Assembly (NCBI GenBank): GCA_900319525.1
Contig: ONOU01000009.1
Coordinates: 1 to 64,000 of the forward strand
Reading direction: 5' to 3'
Length of the DNA stretch: 64,000 nt
Source of the DNA: an uncultured Prevotellaceae bacterium
GTDB taxonomy: Bacteria > Bacteroidota > Bacteroidia > Bacteroidales > Muribaculaceae
Part shown: positions 18,297-28,100 of the stretch, piece after piece
Position numbering within the stretch: the stretch's first letter is position 1
Layout: each line of letters begins with the position of its first letter
Translations under genes and position numbers: made by a program
The notes under the pieces: generated by a model
Told to the model about the DNA's origin: nothing
The model's input: only the letters and a program-made list of their open reading frames with translations
The model's database searches: none

Positions 18297-19550
18297 TTAG
18301 TGATAGAGGTAATACTTGGAGGAACGGATCTTGAAGACCTCAACATCCTTGTTCCAATAATCGGCAATATCTTCAACCTTGTAACGCTTGATGAAGCGCT
18401 CTCGGATTTCCTTGGTGCCACACACCTTGTCAAACATGTTGTAGCGCTTGGCATTCTGCTCAAACAATTCCACATTAGGATACATCTCGTGGATGACCTG
18501 CAGGAAGTAGAACTGCGTCATGCACAGGTTGGCGGCATCCAGGTCGGTGATATAAGTCTGCACGCCGTGCACCTCCTGCAACGACTTGTCCACTGCCACG
18601 CTCAAGGCAAAAAACGGCTTGTAGTTGATGGGCCTGAAGTGCATGCCAGGCAGGTTCAGGGCATTCATGCGCATCGCAAGCGAGTCGGCATTGATCCATG
18701 TGGCGGCAAACGTCTGGAACGGCAACGTGTAGCCAATGCCTGTGTTGAAGATGTACAACTCGCCCAGGATACCCGACACGGGGTAGAAGAACGCGCTCTC
18801 GGGCGTAGGAATCTGTGGCGACGGAGCTACCCAGGGCATGCCCGTGTCGCGGAACTTCATGCTGCGCGTCCAGCCCTCCATCGGGATAACCGTGAGTTTG
18901 CACTTGTGTCCGGTCTTGGAGTCCTGACCGATAATGCCCTCCTCATTGAGGAAGATTGCCAGTTCACCAGGTGTGAGACCATAGATATAAGGGATGGCAT
19001 ACTTGCTCACAAACGAGAAATAGCCTGGTTCAACAAGGTTTCCTTCCACCTTGTTGCCGCCCAGGGGATTGGGGCGGTCCAGGACCATGAACTCGGTGCC
19101 ATGCTTGGCGCAAGCCTGCATGCACACGCCCATCGTGGCATAGAACGTGTAGCTGCGGCAACCCACGTCCTGGATGTCATACACCAGCACGTCGATGTCC
19201 TTAAGCATTTCGGCCGTCGGCTCATGCGTCTTGCCGAAGAGCGAATACATCTTGATGCCCGTCAGCGGGTCAACAGCGTCGCCCACTGCATCACCCGCAT
19301 GGGCATTGCCGCGCACGCCGTGCTCGGGACCGAACAGGGCCACGAGTTGTACACCAGGAGCCTCGTTAAGGATATCAACGGTGCTCTTGAGGTTGTTGTC
19401 GATGCCGCTGGGGTTGGTCACCAGTCCCACGCGCTTGCCCTGCAACTGGGCAAACCCGCCGTCACGCAGCACCTCCACGCCAGGCTTGACAACAGCACCT
19501 GCCGTCACCACCGCCATCACACATGCCATTAAAAACAATATCTTCTTCAT
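18297..19550 (-). CDS. namZ: NamZ-type exo-beta-N-acetylmuramidase (DUF1343)
   Basis: DUF1343 family; characterised members release terminal non-reducing MurNAc from peptidoglycan fragments. The start used gives a signal peptide (MKKILFLMACVMAVVTAGAV); ATG codons two and seventeen codons upstream are in frame but less suitable. Conserved segments include GLVTNPSGID, LFGPEHGVRG, LVYDIQDVGCRSYTFYATM, LDRPNPLGG and GLTPGELA. Expected to be periplasmic. It lies 16 bp upstream of the DUF5009 gene, so NamZ, DUF5009, kinase, MurQ and SGNH hydrolase genes are probably co-expressed. Confidence 0.9.
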   Translation of the reverse strand: MKKILFLMACVMAVVTAGAVVKPGVEVLRDGGFAQLQGKRVGLVTNPSGIDNNLKSTVDILNEAPGVQLVALFGPEHGVRGNAHAGDAVGDAVDPLTGIKMYSLFGKTHEPTAEMLKDIDVLVYDIQDVGCRSYTFYATMGVCMQACAKHGTEFMVLDRPNPLGGNKVEGNLVEPGYFSFVSKYAIPYIYGLTPGELAIFLNEEGIIGQDSKTGHKCKLTVIPMEGWTRSMKFRDTGMPWVAPSPQIPTPESAFFYPVSGILGELYIFNTGIGYTLPFQTFAATWINADSLAMRMNALNLPGMHFRPINYKPFFALSVAVDKSLQEVHGVQTYITDLDAANLCMTQFYFLQVIHEMYPNVELFEQNAKRYNMFDKVCGTKEIRERFIKRYKVEDIADYWNKDVEVFKIRSSKYYLYH

Positions 19551-19721
19551 AAACATCTCATTTTTTACAAACAACAACTGAATCATCTTCTTATAAAACA
19601 ACGGATTAACTCTGATTATTCTGACTATTGGCTTGTTTCATCTTCATACAATTGAATAGGCCATGCATCTTTCATTAAATCAGATATATCAGATTATTCA
19701 GTTGTTTAATTTAGCTGTGGG

Positions 19722-21056
19722 TTAGTCGGTTTTCTTGCCGTAGTTGGGGTCGATGAGGCGATCCACCATATAGGTCACTACCAGCGTGGCAACGCAGCAC
19801 ACCATGACCATCCAGAAGAAGTTGGCATACCCGATGGCCTCTTGGATATAACCTGCAAACATACCCGGAATCATCATGCTCAACGCCATGAAGGCGGTGC
19901 AGATGGCATAATGTGAGGTCTTGAACTCGCCCTCGCTGAAGTAGATCATATACAGCATATAGGCGGTGAAGCCAAAGCCGTAACCAAATTGCTCGATAGC
20001 AATTGCCGTAGAGATGGCAACCAGATTATCGGGCTGACCGACAGCCAGATATACAAACGTAGCGCACGGCAGTGTCATGCAGGCAGCCATCCACCACAGC
20101 GATTTCTTCAAGCCTACCTTTGCGGCAAACAGGCCACCCAAAATGCCGCCGATGGTCAACGCCAGCACACCGATTGTGCCATACACGATGCCCACCTCGG
20201 CTGTCGAGAGCCCCAGGCCACCAACATCCTTGCTGGCCACCAGGAACGGGGTACACATCTTGATCAGGAACGCCTCGGGCAGGCGGTACAACAGCATAAA
20301 CACGATGGCAAGCCACACGTAGGGCTTTGTAAAGTAGGTGACAAATGTGCGGCCAAATTCCTTGAAGATGGCGCCAGCCGTGGGCTTCTCGTCCTTGAGG
20401 GTCGAGGCGTCGCTTCCCACCCTGGGGATAGCAAAGGTGTGATACAGCGTGATAGCCGTGAACAGCACCGCAGCGACACCCATCGTGATCATCCAAGACA
20501 TGGGGATATTGCCGTTCTTGAGTTCGATGGCACCGGCGATGGCTACGAGCACACCCTGGCCAAAAATCGATGACAGGCGGTAGAATGTGCTGCGGATGCC
20601 CACAAAGGCCGCCTGCTCGTTTTGCCGAAGGGCCAGCATATAGAAGCCGTCGGCAGCGATATCGTGAGTGGCCGATGCAAAGGCCGTGATCACAAACAGA
20701 ATCAGCGTCACAGTAAACATGCTGATGGGGGTCTGGCCCGACGCGATGGTTGCTGCATCGGGTTTGGGCATCGTCAGCGTGAGCAGGATGAAGGCTATGC
20801 TCATCAATATCTGCATGCTGATGGTCCACCAGCGCTTGGTGCGGATGATGTCCACAAACGGGCTCCAGAAGGGCTTGATCGTCCATGGCAGGTACAGCAA
20901 GCTGGTGAACAACGCCATCTGTCCATTGGGGACACCCATCTTGGCTAGCATGAGCACCGAGATATTGTTGACAACAAAGTAGGGTATTCCCTCGGCAAAA
21001 TACAACGTTGGAATCCACAACCACGGGTTTCTTCTTTTCATCTTTACTTGGTCCAT
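19722..21056 (-). CDS. AmpG-like MFS permease
   Basis: 444 residues and about 12 membrane segments. The N-terminus NPWLWIPTLYFAEGIPYFVV and PWTIKPFWSPFVD are diagnostic of AmpG-type muropeptide/PAT1 permeases in Bacteroidetes, and ASATHDIAADGFYMLALR supports this. Likely imports anhydro-muropeptides or related wall sugars across the inner membrane. It lies upstream of NamZ, which fits a recycling role. A second in-frame ATG five codons in is an alternative start. Confidence 0.85.
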   Translation of the reverse strand: MDQVKMKRRNPWLWIPTLYFAEGIPYFVVNNISVLMLAKMGVPNGQMALFTSLLYLPWTIKPFWSPFVDIIRTKRWWTISMQILMSIAFILLTLTMPKPDAATIASGQTPISMFTVTLILFVITAFASATHDIAADGFYMLALRQNEQAAFVGIRSTFYRLSSIFGQGVLVAIAGAIELKNGNIPMSWMITMGVAAVLFTAITLYHTFAIPRVGSDASTLKDEKPTAGAIFKEFGRTFVTYFTKPYVWLAIVFMLLYRLPEAFLIKMCTPFLVASKDVGGLGLSTAEVGIVYGTIGVLALTIGGILGGLFAAKVGLKKSLWWMAACMTLPCATFVYLAVGQPDNLVAISTAIAIEQFGYGFGFTAYMLYMIYFSEGEFKTSHYAICTAFMALSMMIPGMFAGYIQEAIGYANFFWMVMVCCVATLVVTYMVDRLIDPNYGKKTD

Positions 21057-21097
21057 TGCATTAACGGTTTAGTGGGAATGGGTTTAATAATGATTGA

Positions 21098-22435
21098 TTA
21101 ATATCTCTTTTCGATGCTGGCGCCCACAAAGTAGTGCAACAGTATCTGCTTGTAGTCGTATCCCTTGGCGCCCATGACGGCAGCACCTATCTGACACAGG
21201 CCAACGCCATGTCCCCAACCTGCTCCACGCAGCACAAACTTGGCAGGATAGCCCTCATCGTCCACATCGTGTTTCTCGACGACAAAGGCCGAGCTGTACA
21301 GGCACGAGGGTGACAAGGCATAACGGATGGTCAGTTCCTTGCCGATGATGCGTTCACGCTTCTCTCCCACAATGCGCAGGCGGTAAAGGCGTCCACTGGT
21401 ACCACGAGCCACAGGCTGCAAGTCACGGATGCGGCCATAATCGATACCGGTGCGCCCCTTGATGAGCGCTGCGATTTCGTCTTGGGTATATTCTACCTTC
21501 CAGCGGTAAAAATCCTTGGTCTCCTGGTCATAGTCGTTGAGCACTTGAGACAGGATCTCGGGGTCAGTAGTGTTGCAGAAGGCGCTGGGACTGGACAAGA
21601 TCCACTCGGCGGCATTGTCCTCTCGTGACAGATCGGGGAAATTTTTCTCATCCTCACTGTCACGGCGTGCCTCCAGATAGTCGTGATGATGCGGCTCCCA
21701 GCAATTTTCAAATTCCTCCATCACACCGCCGCACGACTTGGAAAATCGCGCGTCACACAGGGCACCGCCATGCATGAGCACCTGGCCCCACGTGGCGCGC
21801 ACGGCCTGCTCAACTTTCTGCGTTGTGGCGCGGGTGATGCCTTGGTAACGCTGGCAGTGGTCGTCGGCACACACGTCAAAATTCACATGGTCGTCACGGT
21901 CCCACCACTTGACCTGCTCATCGGCCGTGTCCTTCATCTCGCCCTCACCATGAGGGTTAGGATCGGTGGGTTTGACGGTCTCGCTAGTGTGAATCTGCGC
22001 CAACAGCCAGCTGCGCGAAATCACCGCATGAGCCTTTAAGAGTTCAAGCGAGGCATTGGCACTCATCTCGCTGGAGATGACACTTAACAGGTAGTCCTCG
22101 ACGCTCAACACGTTGACGGGCGTCAGTTTGCCGTCCTCGACGATGAGGTGAAGGGCACCCTTGAACGTCTGGTCTTCTTGACGCTTCCAGTGGAAGCTGA
22201 CGCCGATGGTCACCCCTTTGAGGGTAAACGAGGCCTTCTCGGCATCAACTGGCTCAAACAGCAGTTCGCCATAATGGTTGCCGTTCCACTCCACCTGTCC
22301 GTCAACACAGCAAGCTTTCTGGTCACCGTTGCACACGGCACCATTCACACGATAGTCTCCATTGAGCACAAAATCAATCTGTGGCTCGTTCATGATGCCT
22401 ACCCTCACTTGAGGTATTTGTTTCTCGTCCATCAT
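21098..22435 (-). CDS. SpoIID/LytB-domain protein
   Basis: 445 residues. The conserved SpoIID core is visible: VEDYLLSVISSEMSANASLELLKAHAVISRSW (summarised; residues about 110-150), FSKSCGGVMEEFE, and the C-terminal GAGWGHGVGLCQIGAAVMG. Sporulation SpoIID is a lytic transglycosylase acting on glycan strands that lack stem peptides. No obvious signal peptide is seen at the assigned start, which is unusual for a wall enzyme, so export or a cytosolic role is unresolved. The gene sits 42 bp upstream of the AmpG-like permease gene, in the same direction. Confidence 0.85.
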   Translation of the reverse strand: MMDEKQIPQVRVGIMNEPQIDFVLNGDYRVNGAVCNGDQKACCVDGQVEWNGNHYGELLFEPVDAEKASFTLKGVTIGVSFHWKRQEDQTFKGALHLIVEDGKLTPVNVLSVEDYLLSVISSEMSANASLELLKAHAVISRSWLLAQIHTSETVKPTDPNPHGEGEMKDTADEQVKWWDRDDHVNFDVCADDHCQRYQGITRATTQKVEQAVRATWGQVLMHGGALCDARFSKSCGGVMEEFENCWEPHHHDYLEARRDSEDEKNFPDLSREDNAAEWILSSPSAFCNTTDPEILSQVLNDYDQETKDFYRWKVEYTQDEIAALIKGRTGIDYGRIRDLQPVARGTSGRLYRLRIVGEKRERIIGKELTIRYALSPSCLYSSAFVVEKHDVDDEGYPAKFVLRGAGWGHGVGLCQIGAAVMGAKGYDYKQILLHYFVGASIEKRY

Positions 22436-22464
22436 TTTAATTGTTGATATGGTTCTGATTCTGT

Positions 22465-23421
22465 TTATATTAGCGCATCATCCCAGCGCTGGTTGTAGTT
22501 GGCTATCACGGCGTTCAGGTCATCACGGCCCATGCACAGTTCATCGTACAGGGCCTGCACCTGGCTCGATGTGAGGTCGTTGTAGTCCTGTTCACACGGG
22601 ATGGCCCAAAAGCCACCCATCTCGGTCGATGCGGGACTGACCAGCAGCTGTCCGTTACCCTCGCCATAGCAGGCGGGACGGTGCTTGCGCCGTGGAAACA
22701 CGACCATGTGCCACAGGCGGTCGATGTGGTTCCACCAGCACAGCACGTTGACCATCGGCTCGACGGCACCTTGGGGCAGAGGTAACAGGTCCAGCAGGCG
22801 CAGGGTATAACGCTCGGCGGCACGGCGGGTCGTTGTCTCGATTGAGAACAGGCTGCGCCCCAGCGTATCCACATAGCCGATGGACCCTTCGTCCCCGTCA
22901 GCCAGAATATGGGTCGTGGCATGCAGCACTTCGTCACACAGGGGCATTCCGCCTTTACCCACGGCCTGAAAATGAGCATGGTCGGGTGCCGAAGCGCCAC
23001 ATTGCGGCCCATTGTAGAACACCACGTAATCCTGCAGGCTCGATGCTAATTGCAGCATATCGTCAACCCTGCCCTCCAGGCGCTGCGGCTCATGCTGCAG
23101 GTCGGCAATTGTGAGGTGACGCCTGAAGATTGGATAGGGATTAACCTGTATCTTGTAGTGTTCACCCCACAACACGGTCTTTTGCTTAGAGGGCTGATTC
23201 TCGCGGCACAGGAAACATTCACGTCGGGCCAGCGAGCGCTGATCCAACCTGGCAGCCGACGAGCGGCGTCGTTGGGGATTGAACTGCAGCGTGATGGTCG
23301 CCTCACCCAGCGACAACGAGCGCGTGACGGCACCAGCCAGCGCCGCATAGTTGGCACCGGCCTCGTCCCAGTCACGCAGTTGCCTGGAAATGAGTTTGTC
23401 TATCACTCTGCTATAGTCCAT
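22465..23421 (-). CDS. DUF4922 protein, HIT/GalT-like nucleotidyltransferase fold
   Basis: 318 residues. The motif PDHAHFQA (His148, His150, Gln152) matches the HxHxQ histidine triad of GalT/Apa2/GDP-hexose phosphorylase relatives, and a CFLC pair at 69-72 could bind metal. FYNGPQCGASAPDHAH is characteristic of DUF4922 in Bacteroidales. A nucleotide-sugar phosphorylase or adenylyltransferase reaction is plausible, but not established. It lies between the GT2 and SpoIID genes in the wall-related locus. Confidence 0.75.
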   Translation of the reverse strand: MDYSRVIDKLISRQLRDWDEAGANYAALAGAVTRSLSLGEATITLQFNPQRRRSSAARLDQRSLARRECFLCRENQPSKQKTVLWGEHYKIQVNPYPIFRRHLTIADLQHEPQRLEGRVDDMLQLASSLQDYVVFYNGPQCGASAPDHAHFQAVGKGGMPLCDEVLHATTHILADGDEGSIGYVDTLGRSLFSIETTTRRAAERYTLRLLDLLPLPQGAVEPMVNVLCWWNHIDRLWHMVVFPRRKHRPACYGEGNGQLLVSPASTEMGGFWAIPCEQDYNDLTSSQVQALYDELCMGRDDLNAVIANYNQRWDDALI

Positions 23422-23535
23422 AATATTTTAGTTGTTAGTTTTTAGTTGTTAGTACGATCTCATGTTTTTAAAGTGGCGAAACTGCTTTAGAAACTTGAAT
23501 TACTAATCAACTAAAAACTTTTAAATAACAACTCT

Positions 23536-25020
23536 TTACTTCTTATTCAATGCGATGCGGGCTTGCAACTCCCAGGTGCGTATGCGGTCCTTGTACAGGT
23601 TGTTGCGGTTCATCTTCTCGACATCGAGCGAGGCGTCGCTGTTATCGTCCCAGCGGCGGCACAGATACACGGGGTCATACACGCGCCCGATCTGGTAGTA
23701 ACGCGAGATGTTCAGGCCCAGCGCATAGTCCTCGCCATAGCTGGTGTTGGGAATCTTGACCTCACGCAACACGGGTGTGTAGAAGGCACGCGGCGCGCCC
23801 AGTCCATTGATACGCAAGGCATTGTTGCGTCCATTCTCGGGTGTCCATTCCCTGTGGTCGATGATGCCGGGGGGAATGGAATTGAGGTTGATGTCAGTCA
23901 TCTGGTAGGTACCCACAACCATGGCAACATTCTGCTCGTAGAAGGCATCGATCATCGTCTGCAAGGTGTGCTCGTCCTTGTACATGTCGTCACTGTCGAG
24001 CTGCACGATAAACTTGCCCACGTTGCTACGATGAGCTGCCAGATTCCAATAGCCACCGATGCCCATATCATAGTAGTCGGCGATGATGTGGATCAGACGC
24101 GGGTCGTTATACTCGGCGATGGCTTCACGGGTGCCGTCAGTCGAGAAATTGTCCACCACCATCAGGTTGAACTTGAAGTTGCACTTCTGCTTGAGCACCG
24201 AGTCGATGGCATCGCGAATGGTGCGGATGCGGTTCCTAACGGGAATCATCACCGTGGCCTCGACCTCAAAGTCGCCCTGGTTGAACTCGATATGGCGGAA
24301 GTTGGGCACCTTCTCACCGTTCTCCTCGCAGTTGGCGGGCAGATAACCGCCAATTTCCTTGAGGTGCTCGGTGCAAGCCTTTTCCATCTCGATCTGACGA
24401 CCGCGGTTACGCGGGTCAACATAGTCAAAGATCTTCTCGCCGCTCTTGCGCGTGTCGAGTTCGACATCGCTGTAGAGGAACTCGTTGATGTGGGTAATCT
24501 GGGCAAACTGCGACAACTTCAGGCGCAGGTCATACAGGCCGGCAAACTCATAGTTGGCCTTCATGGCCTCGACGGCCTTCTTGAAGCACTCGCCGCAGAA
24601 GAACATCACCGAGCCAAAGTCGAAGTCATCCCTGAGGCTACCCATCTGGTAGTCGATGACGGGAGCCTTGTCGGCGCCCTTCTCAGTCACGTTGTAGTGG
24701 TCGGCATAGAGCAGGCCCGACTGGGTATCGTCACCCAACTTGGCGAAACGCTCCAGCGAGAATGGGCCCATCTTCAGGGTGTCATACTTGGTGTAGAGCA
24801 GCACATAGTCGGCATCGGCATGAGCAGCGATCTCGCGCATCGTGGCGCTCGAGAAGAGCACGTTGACGAGCAAGGTTTCGCAGCCCTCGACGGGTTTAGG
24901 TTTATCTACTGTGGCAAGCAAGTAAATCTTGTTCACCAGTTCCTGACCCTTGAGGTGCTCGATGGTCTGTGCAGCCTGTTCTGGGCTCACAAACGGAATA
25001 AAGCAATTGATTCGTCCCAT
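23536..25020 (-). CDS. Family 2 glycosyltransferase
   Basis: 494 residues. The GT-A core begins near residue 255 with ATVMIPVRNRIRTIRDAI and LMVVDNFSTDGT, followed by the metal-binding QLDSDDMYKD. The first 250 residues form a second domain of unknown function that also has a nucleotide-diphospho-sugar look (INCFIPFVSPEQAAQTIEHL, DADYVLLYTKYDTL), so the protein may be a tandem GT-A pair. No signal peptide or membrane segment; cytoplasmic. The sugar and acceptor are unknown. It lies just downstream of the large amidase-like gene and upstream of the DUF4922 gene. Confidence 0.8.
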   Translation of the reverse strand: MGRINCFIPFVSPEQAAQTIEHLKGQELVNKIYLLATVDKPKPVEGCETLLVNVLFSSATMREIAAHADADYVLLYTKYDTLKMGPFSLERFAKLGDDTQSGLLYADHYNVTEKGADKAPVIDYQMGSLRDDFDFGSVMFFCGECFKKAVEAMKANYEFAGLYDLRLKLSQFAQITHINEFLYSDVELDTRKSGEKIFDYVDPRNRGRQIEMEKACTEHLKEIGGYLPANCEENGEKVPNFRHIEFNQGDFEVEATVMIPVRNRIRTIRDAIDSVLKQKCNFKFNLMVVDNFSTDGTREAIAEYNDPRLIHIIADYYDMGIGGYWNLAAHRSNVGKFIVQLDSDDMYKDEHTLQTMIDAFYEQNVAMVVGTYQMTDINLNSIPPGIIDHREWTPENGRNNALRINGLGAPRAFYTPVLREVKIPNTSYGEDYALGLNISRYYQIGRVYDPVYLCRRWDDNSDASLDVEKMNRNNLYKDRIRTWELQARIALNKK

Positions 25021-25103
25021 AATTGTTTTTCTCTTTATTATTGATGATTGATTAATTATCTTTTTTAAAAAGTAGTTAAGGACTTTAAGGACCTTAAAAT
25101 CTT

Positions 25104-28100
25104 TTATCTCTCATTCAGGTAATCAAGGATGCGTTGCATCAGGTTGGTGCGTTCGCTGCCATAGGTCATGGCCTCGAGCGGGAAGCCCAGCACCACGGTG
25201 CGATAATTGCCCCGGTCACTGGCGATACCAGCCGGCAGGCCATTCTCGCCATAACGCATCCAAGTAAAGCCCTGGCTGTCGCTGGCGCGGATGGCGTCAG
25301 GCGACTCGACAGCATACTGCTTGTCGTTGAGCTTGTTGACAAAGTCCCAGTTGCCCTGGGCTGACAGGCCCTCGACGGGACTATCGACCGTCATGAGGGT
25401 GCCGTCGAGCGAGGCACGGCCGTTGAGCCACTCAAAGCCCATCACGTCGCGGGCAAAACGCTGCCCATCGGCATCGTTGTTGCCAGCGGCGTTGTCCCAC
25501 AGGTCACTGCCCACATAGGAGCCCGACATCAACACATTGCCACCGGCGGCGGTGAACTGCCTGAGGGCGTTCTGCAATCCAGCGGTGTAGATCTTGAAGC
25601 GAGTGGGCTTGAGGCCGCTGCCGGTCGAGATTTCCTTCTGTTTTCCCAAGATGAGGTCCATCAAGCGATATCCTTCGGTATTATAATTGTGCTCCAGGGC
25701 CTGCTGGCTGCAAGAGACAAAGGAGTAACCGGCAAGCATGAGCGACTCGCCGTGAACCGCGGGATAGTCAAAGTTGTTGCCCGCCACGTTCATCGTCTCG
25801 CAGTCGCTGCGGCTGGCGCCGAAGCCGGGCGAATCGTCGTCCTTCCACTCGACGCTGCGGCGGAACTCATACTGCGACCCCAGGTAGTTGATCTGCTGGA
25901 TGTAGGGCACGCCATGGTCCTTGTTGTCATCAAAACCGGCGCGGATGCTGTCCTCAAACCAGTCGGGACCGCTCACGCGCGTGAAGCCATTCACCACCAG
26001 CACGTCGCCCTTGCTCGATGCGGCCTCGCCCAGGCTCAGCGTCTCGCTGGGGAAACTGCGGCCGCCGTCGTTCATGGCGACGATGCGGTAGGAGTGCAGC
26101 TTGTTGTCGTTGATGGTTACGCTGTACTGCGGACCCTTGACGGTGGCAATCTCCTTGAAGCCGCCGTCTAGCCCGATGCGCTCACACACGATGTAGCTCG
26201 TGGCGTCGGCTCCCTCGCTCAGATCGTCGTGGGTGGGTTCCCACGTGAGCAGGTAGTGATGCTGGCCGGTCTTGCTGATGGCAAACGTGTTGACAGGCAG
26301 CGGCTGGATCACGTAGCTGCGGTGGTCACGCTGGGCGATGAACTTCAACATGCCCTTGTAGATGGCACGGCTCACGTCGAAACGGAACATCGGGTCGAGG
26401 CCGTATTTCATGTCGGCAAAATTCTGGTGCGAGAGTAACTCCATGAGCACGGCGGGCACCTCGGGCACACGCGCCTCATAGTAACTCTTGTCCCACATGC
26501 CGCGGCGCGTCCAGTTGGGTTCCCACTTGGCGCGCACGTCCTTGACGATCTCGCTCGAGAGCAGGTTGGCCAGGCGCCGCGAGAGTTCGCGAGGGGTGCC
26601 GTTGGCATATTTGCCGAATTGCTTGCCGCCGCTGCGTGTGCAATAGATCAGCAGCGTGCCCACGATCTCATCGTCGGGCGTGGCTCCGGCATCGGTGTGC
26701 AGGCAGAAGGACAGATCGATCGGCACGTTGAGACCGCCACGGTCGGGCAAGACATCGCTGCCACCGGCCAGATAGTTCACCCATTCGCCACGGCTGCGGT
26801 AGTCGTCGGTATAGTCATTGATGCCCCTAGACGTGGAATAGACGCTATCGGGGAAGCCGGCCCACTGCAGGTAGTAGCGTGATCCCAAGTGGTACCAGGG
26901 ATGGTTGCCGCTGCCGATGTAGCTGTACTCGACACCCGGCTTGCCCAGGCAGGCCTCGTTGTTCTCGCCTTGAGCCTTCTGCTCGGCGACGATGGCCAAG
27001 TTCTCCTCGGTGGGCAGGGCCACGCGGCGCACGATGGTGCCATAACCGCCTCCCACTTTGATGGCATCGGCGGTGATGACGGCATCCTTGTCCTCACTCA
27101 GGTTGGACACCTCGACCACGGCGCGGTTCAGACCTTTGGCCAGCTGGAAAGAGCCCAGATAGACCCACACGCCACCAGCCATGGTCTGATCGACGCGGAA
27201 CTGGCGCTTGCCGCCCAGGCTGTTGACCGTGTAGCTCACGTCGCGGGCGCTGTTGGGCAACGTCTTGTAGGATATATAGATGGCATAGTCGCCAGCATAG
27301 GGCATATCGGCGTCCCACGAGGCGGTCGAGACCTTCTTCTTGTCCTTCTCGGCCTTAATCATGCGGTAGGTTCCCTCGGCAAAGGGGTTCTCAAAGTCCT
27401 TATAATTGTCGCGCAGGAAGGCAAAGCCGGCATCCTTACCGGTCTGCCACTTCTGGCGGCCGTTGTGCTCGCTGTAGCCCGCCTGGGCCAGTTCGCTCGG
27501 GTCGTTGTCAACAACGGCACCATAGTTGTGGGTATCGCGCTCACGGGCGTTCCACACATAGGCACCAGCATTCTCCAGCATCGGGATGAGGTAAGGCAGC
27601 ACATAGCTGTGGGTGTACATGTCCTCGACGGTCTGCATGAGGCGCGCGCGCTGCCACTCCCAGCGGTTAAGTTTGGGCTCGAAGTACCAGCCGTGGCTGG
27701 GCCACATGGCGATGATGTTGCCATCCAGGCCGTGCTTGTAATGGCGGTTGGCATCGAGCTCGCTGATGAAGGGCTTGTGTGAGCGCTTGTAAGCGGGCTC
27801 GTAGTCGGCAAAGTACTTGTTGATGTCGTTGCCTACAATGGTGATGAGCACGGGAGCGTCCTCATAGCCTGAGCCCAGCGCATCACGGATTTCGCCCCGC
27901 ATCTGCTCAACTCCGTCCTGGGTGAACGGCACATCGCCAAAGTTCTCGCTCACATCAACCTTAATGGTGTCGTTCTCGATATTGAGGGACCGCACTTTGA
28001 GATCGCCCACGCCCATGTGTTCGGGCAGTTTGCTGGCCACAATGCGCTGAACAGTCTCCTGTTGCTCGGCTGTGAGCACCTGATTCTGGCTCCACGCGGG

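Noticed and set aside
23563..25044. 493-codon plus-strand open frame opposite the GT2 gene
   Set aside because: The GT2 gene has clear catalytic motifs; the antisense frame has none and shows the same codon-bias artefact.
25070..25098. TTAAGGAC/GGACCTTAA sequence as a third copy of the palindromic repeat near 47.8 kb
   Set aside because: It shares short words but lacks the loop and the outer arms, so it was not counted as a copy.
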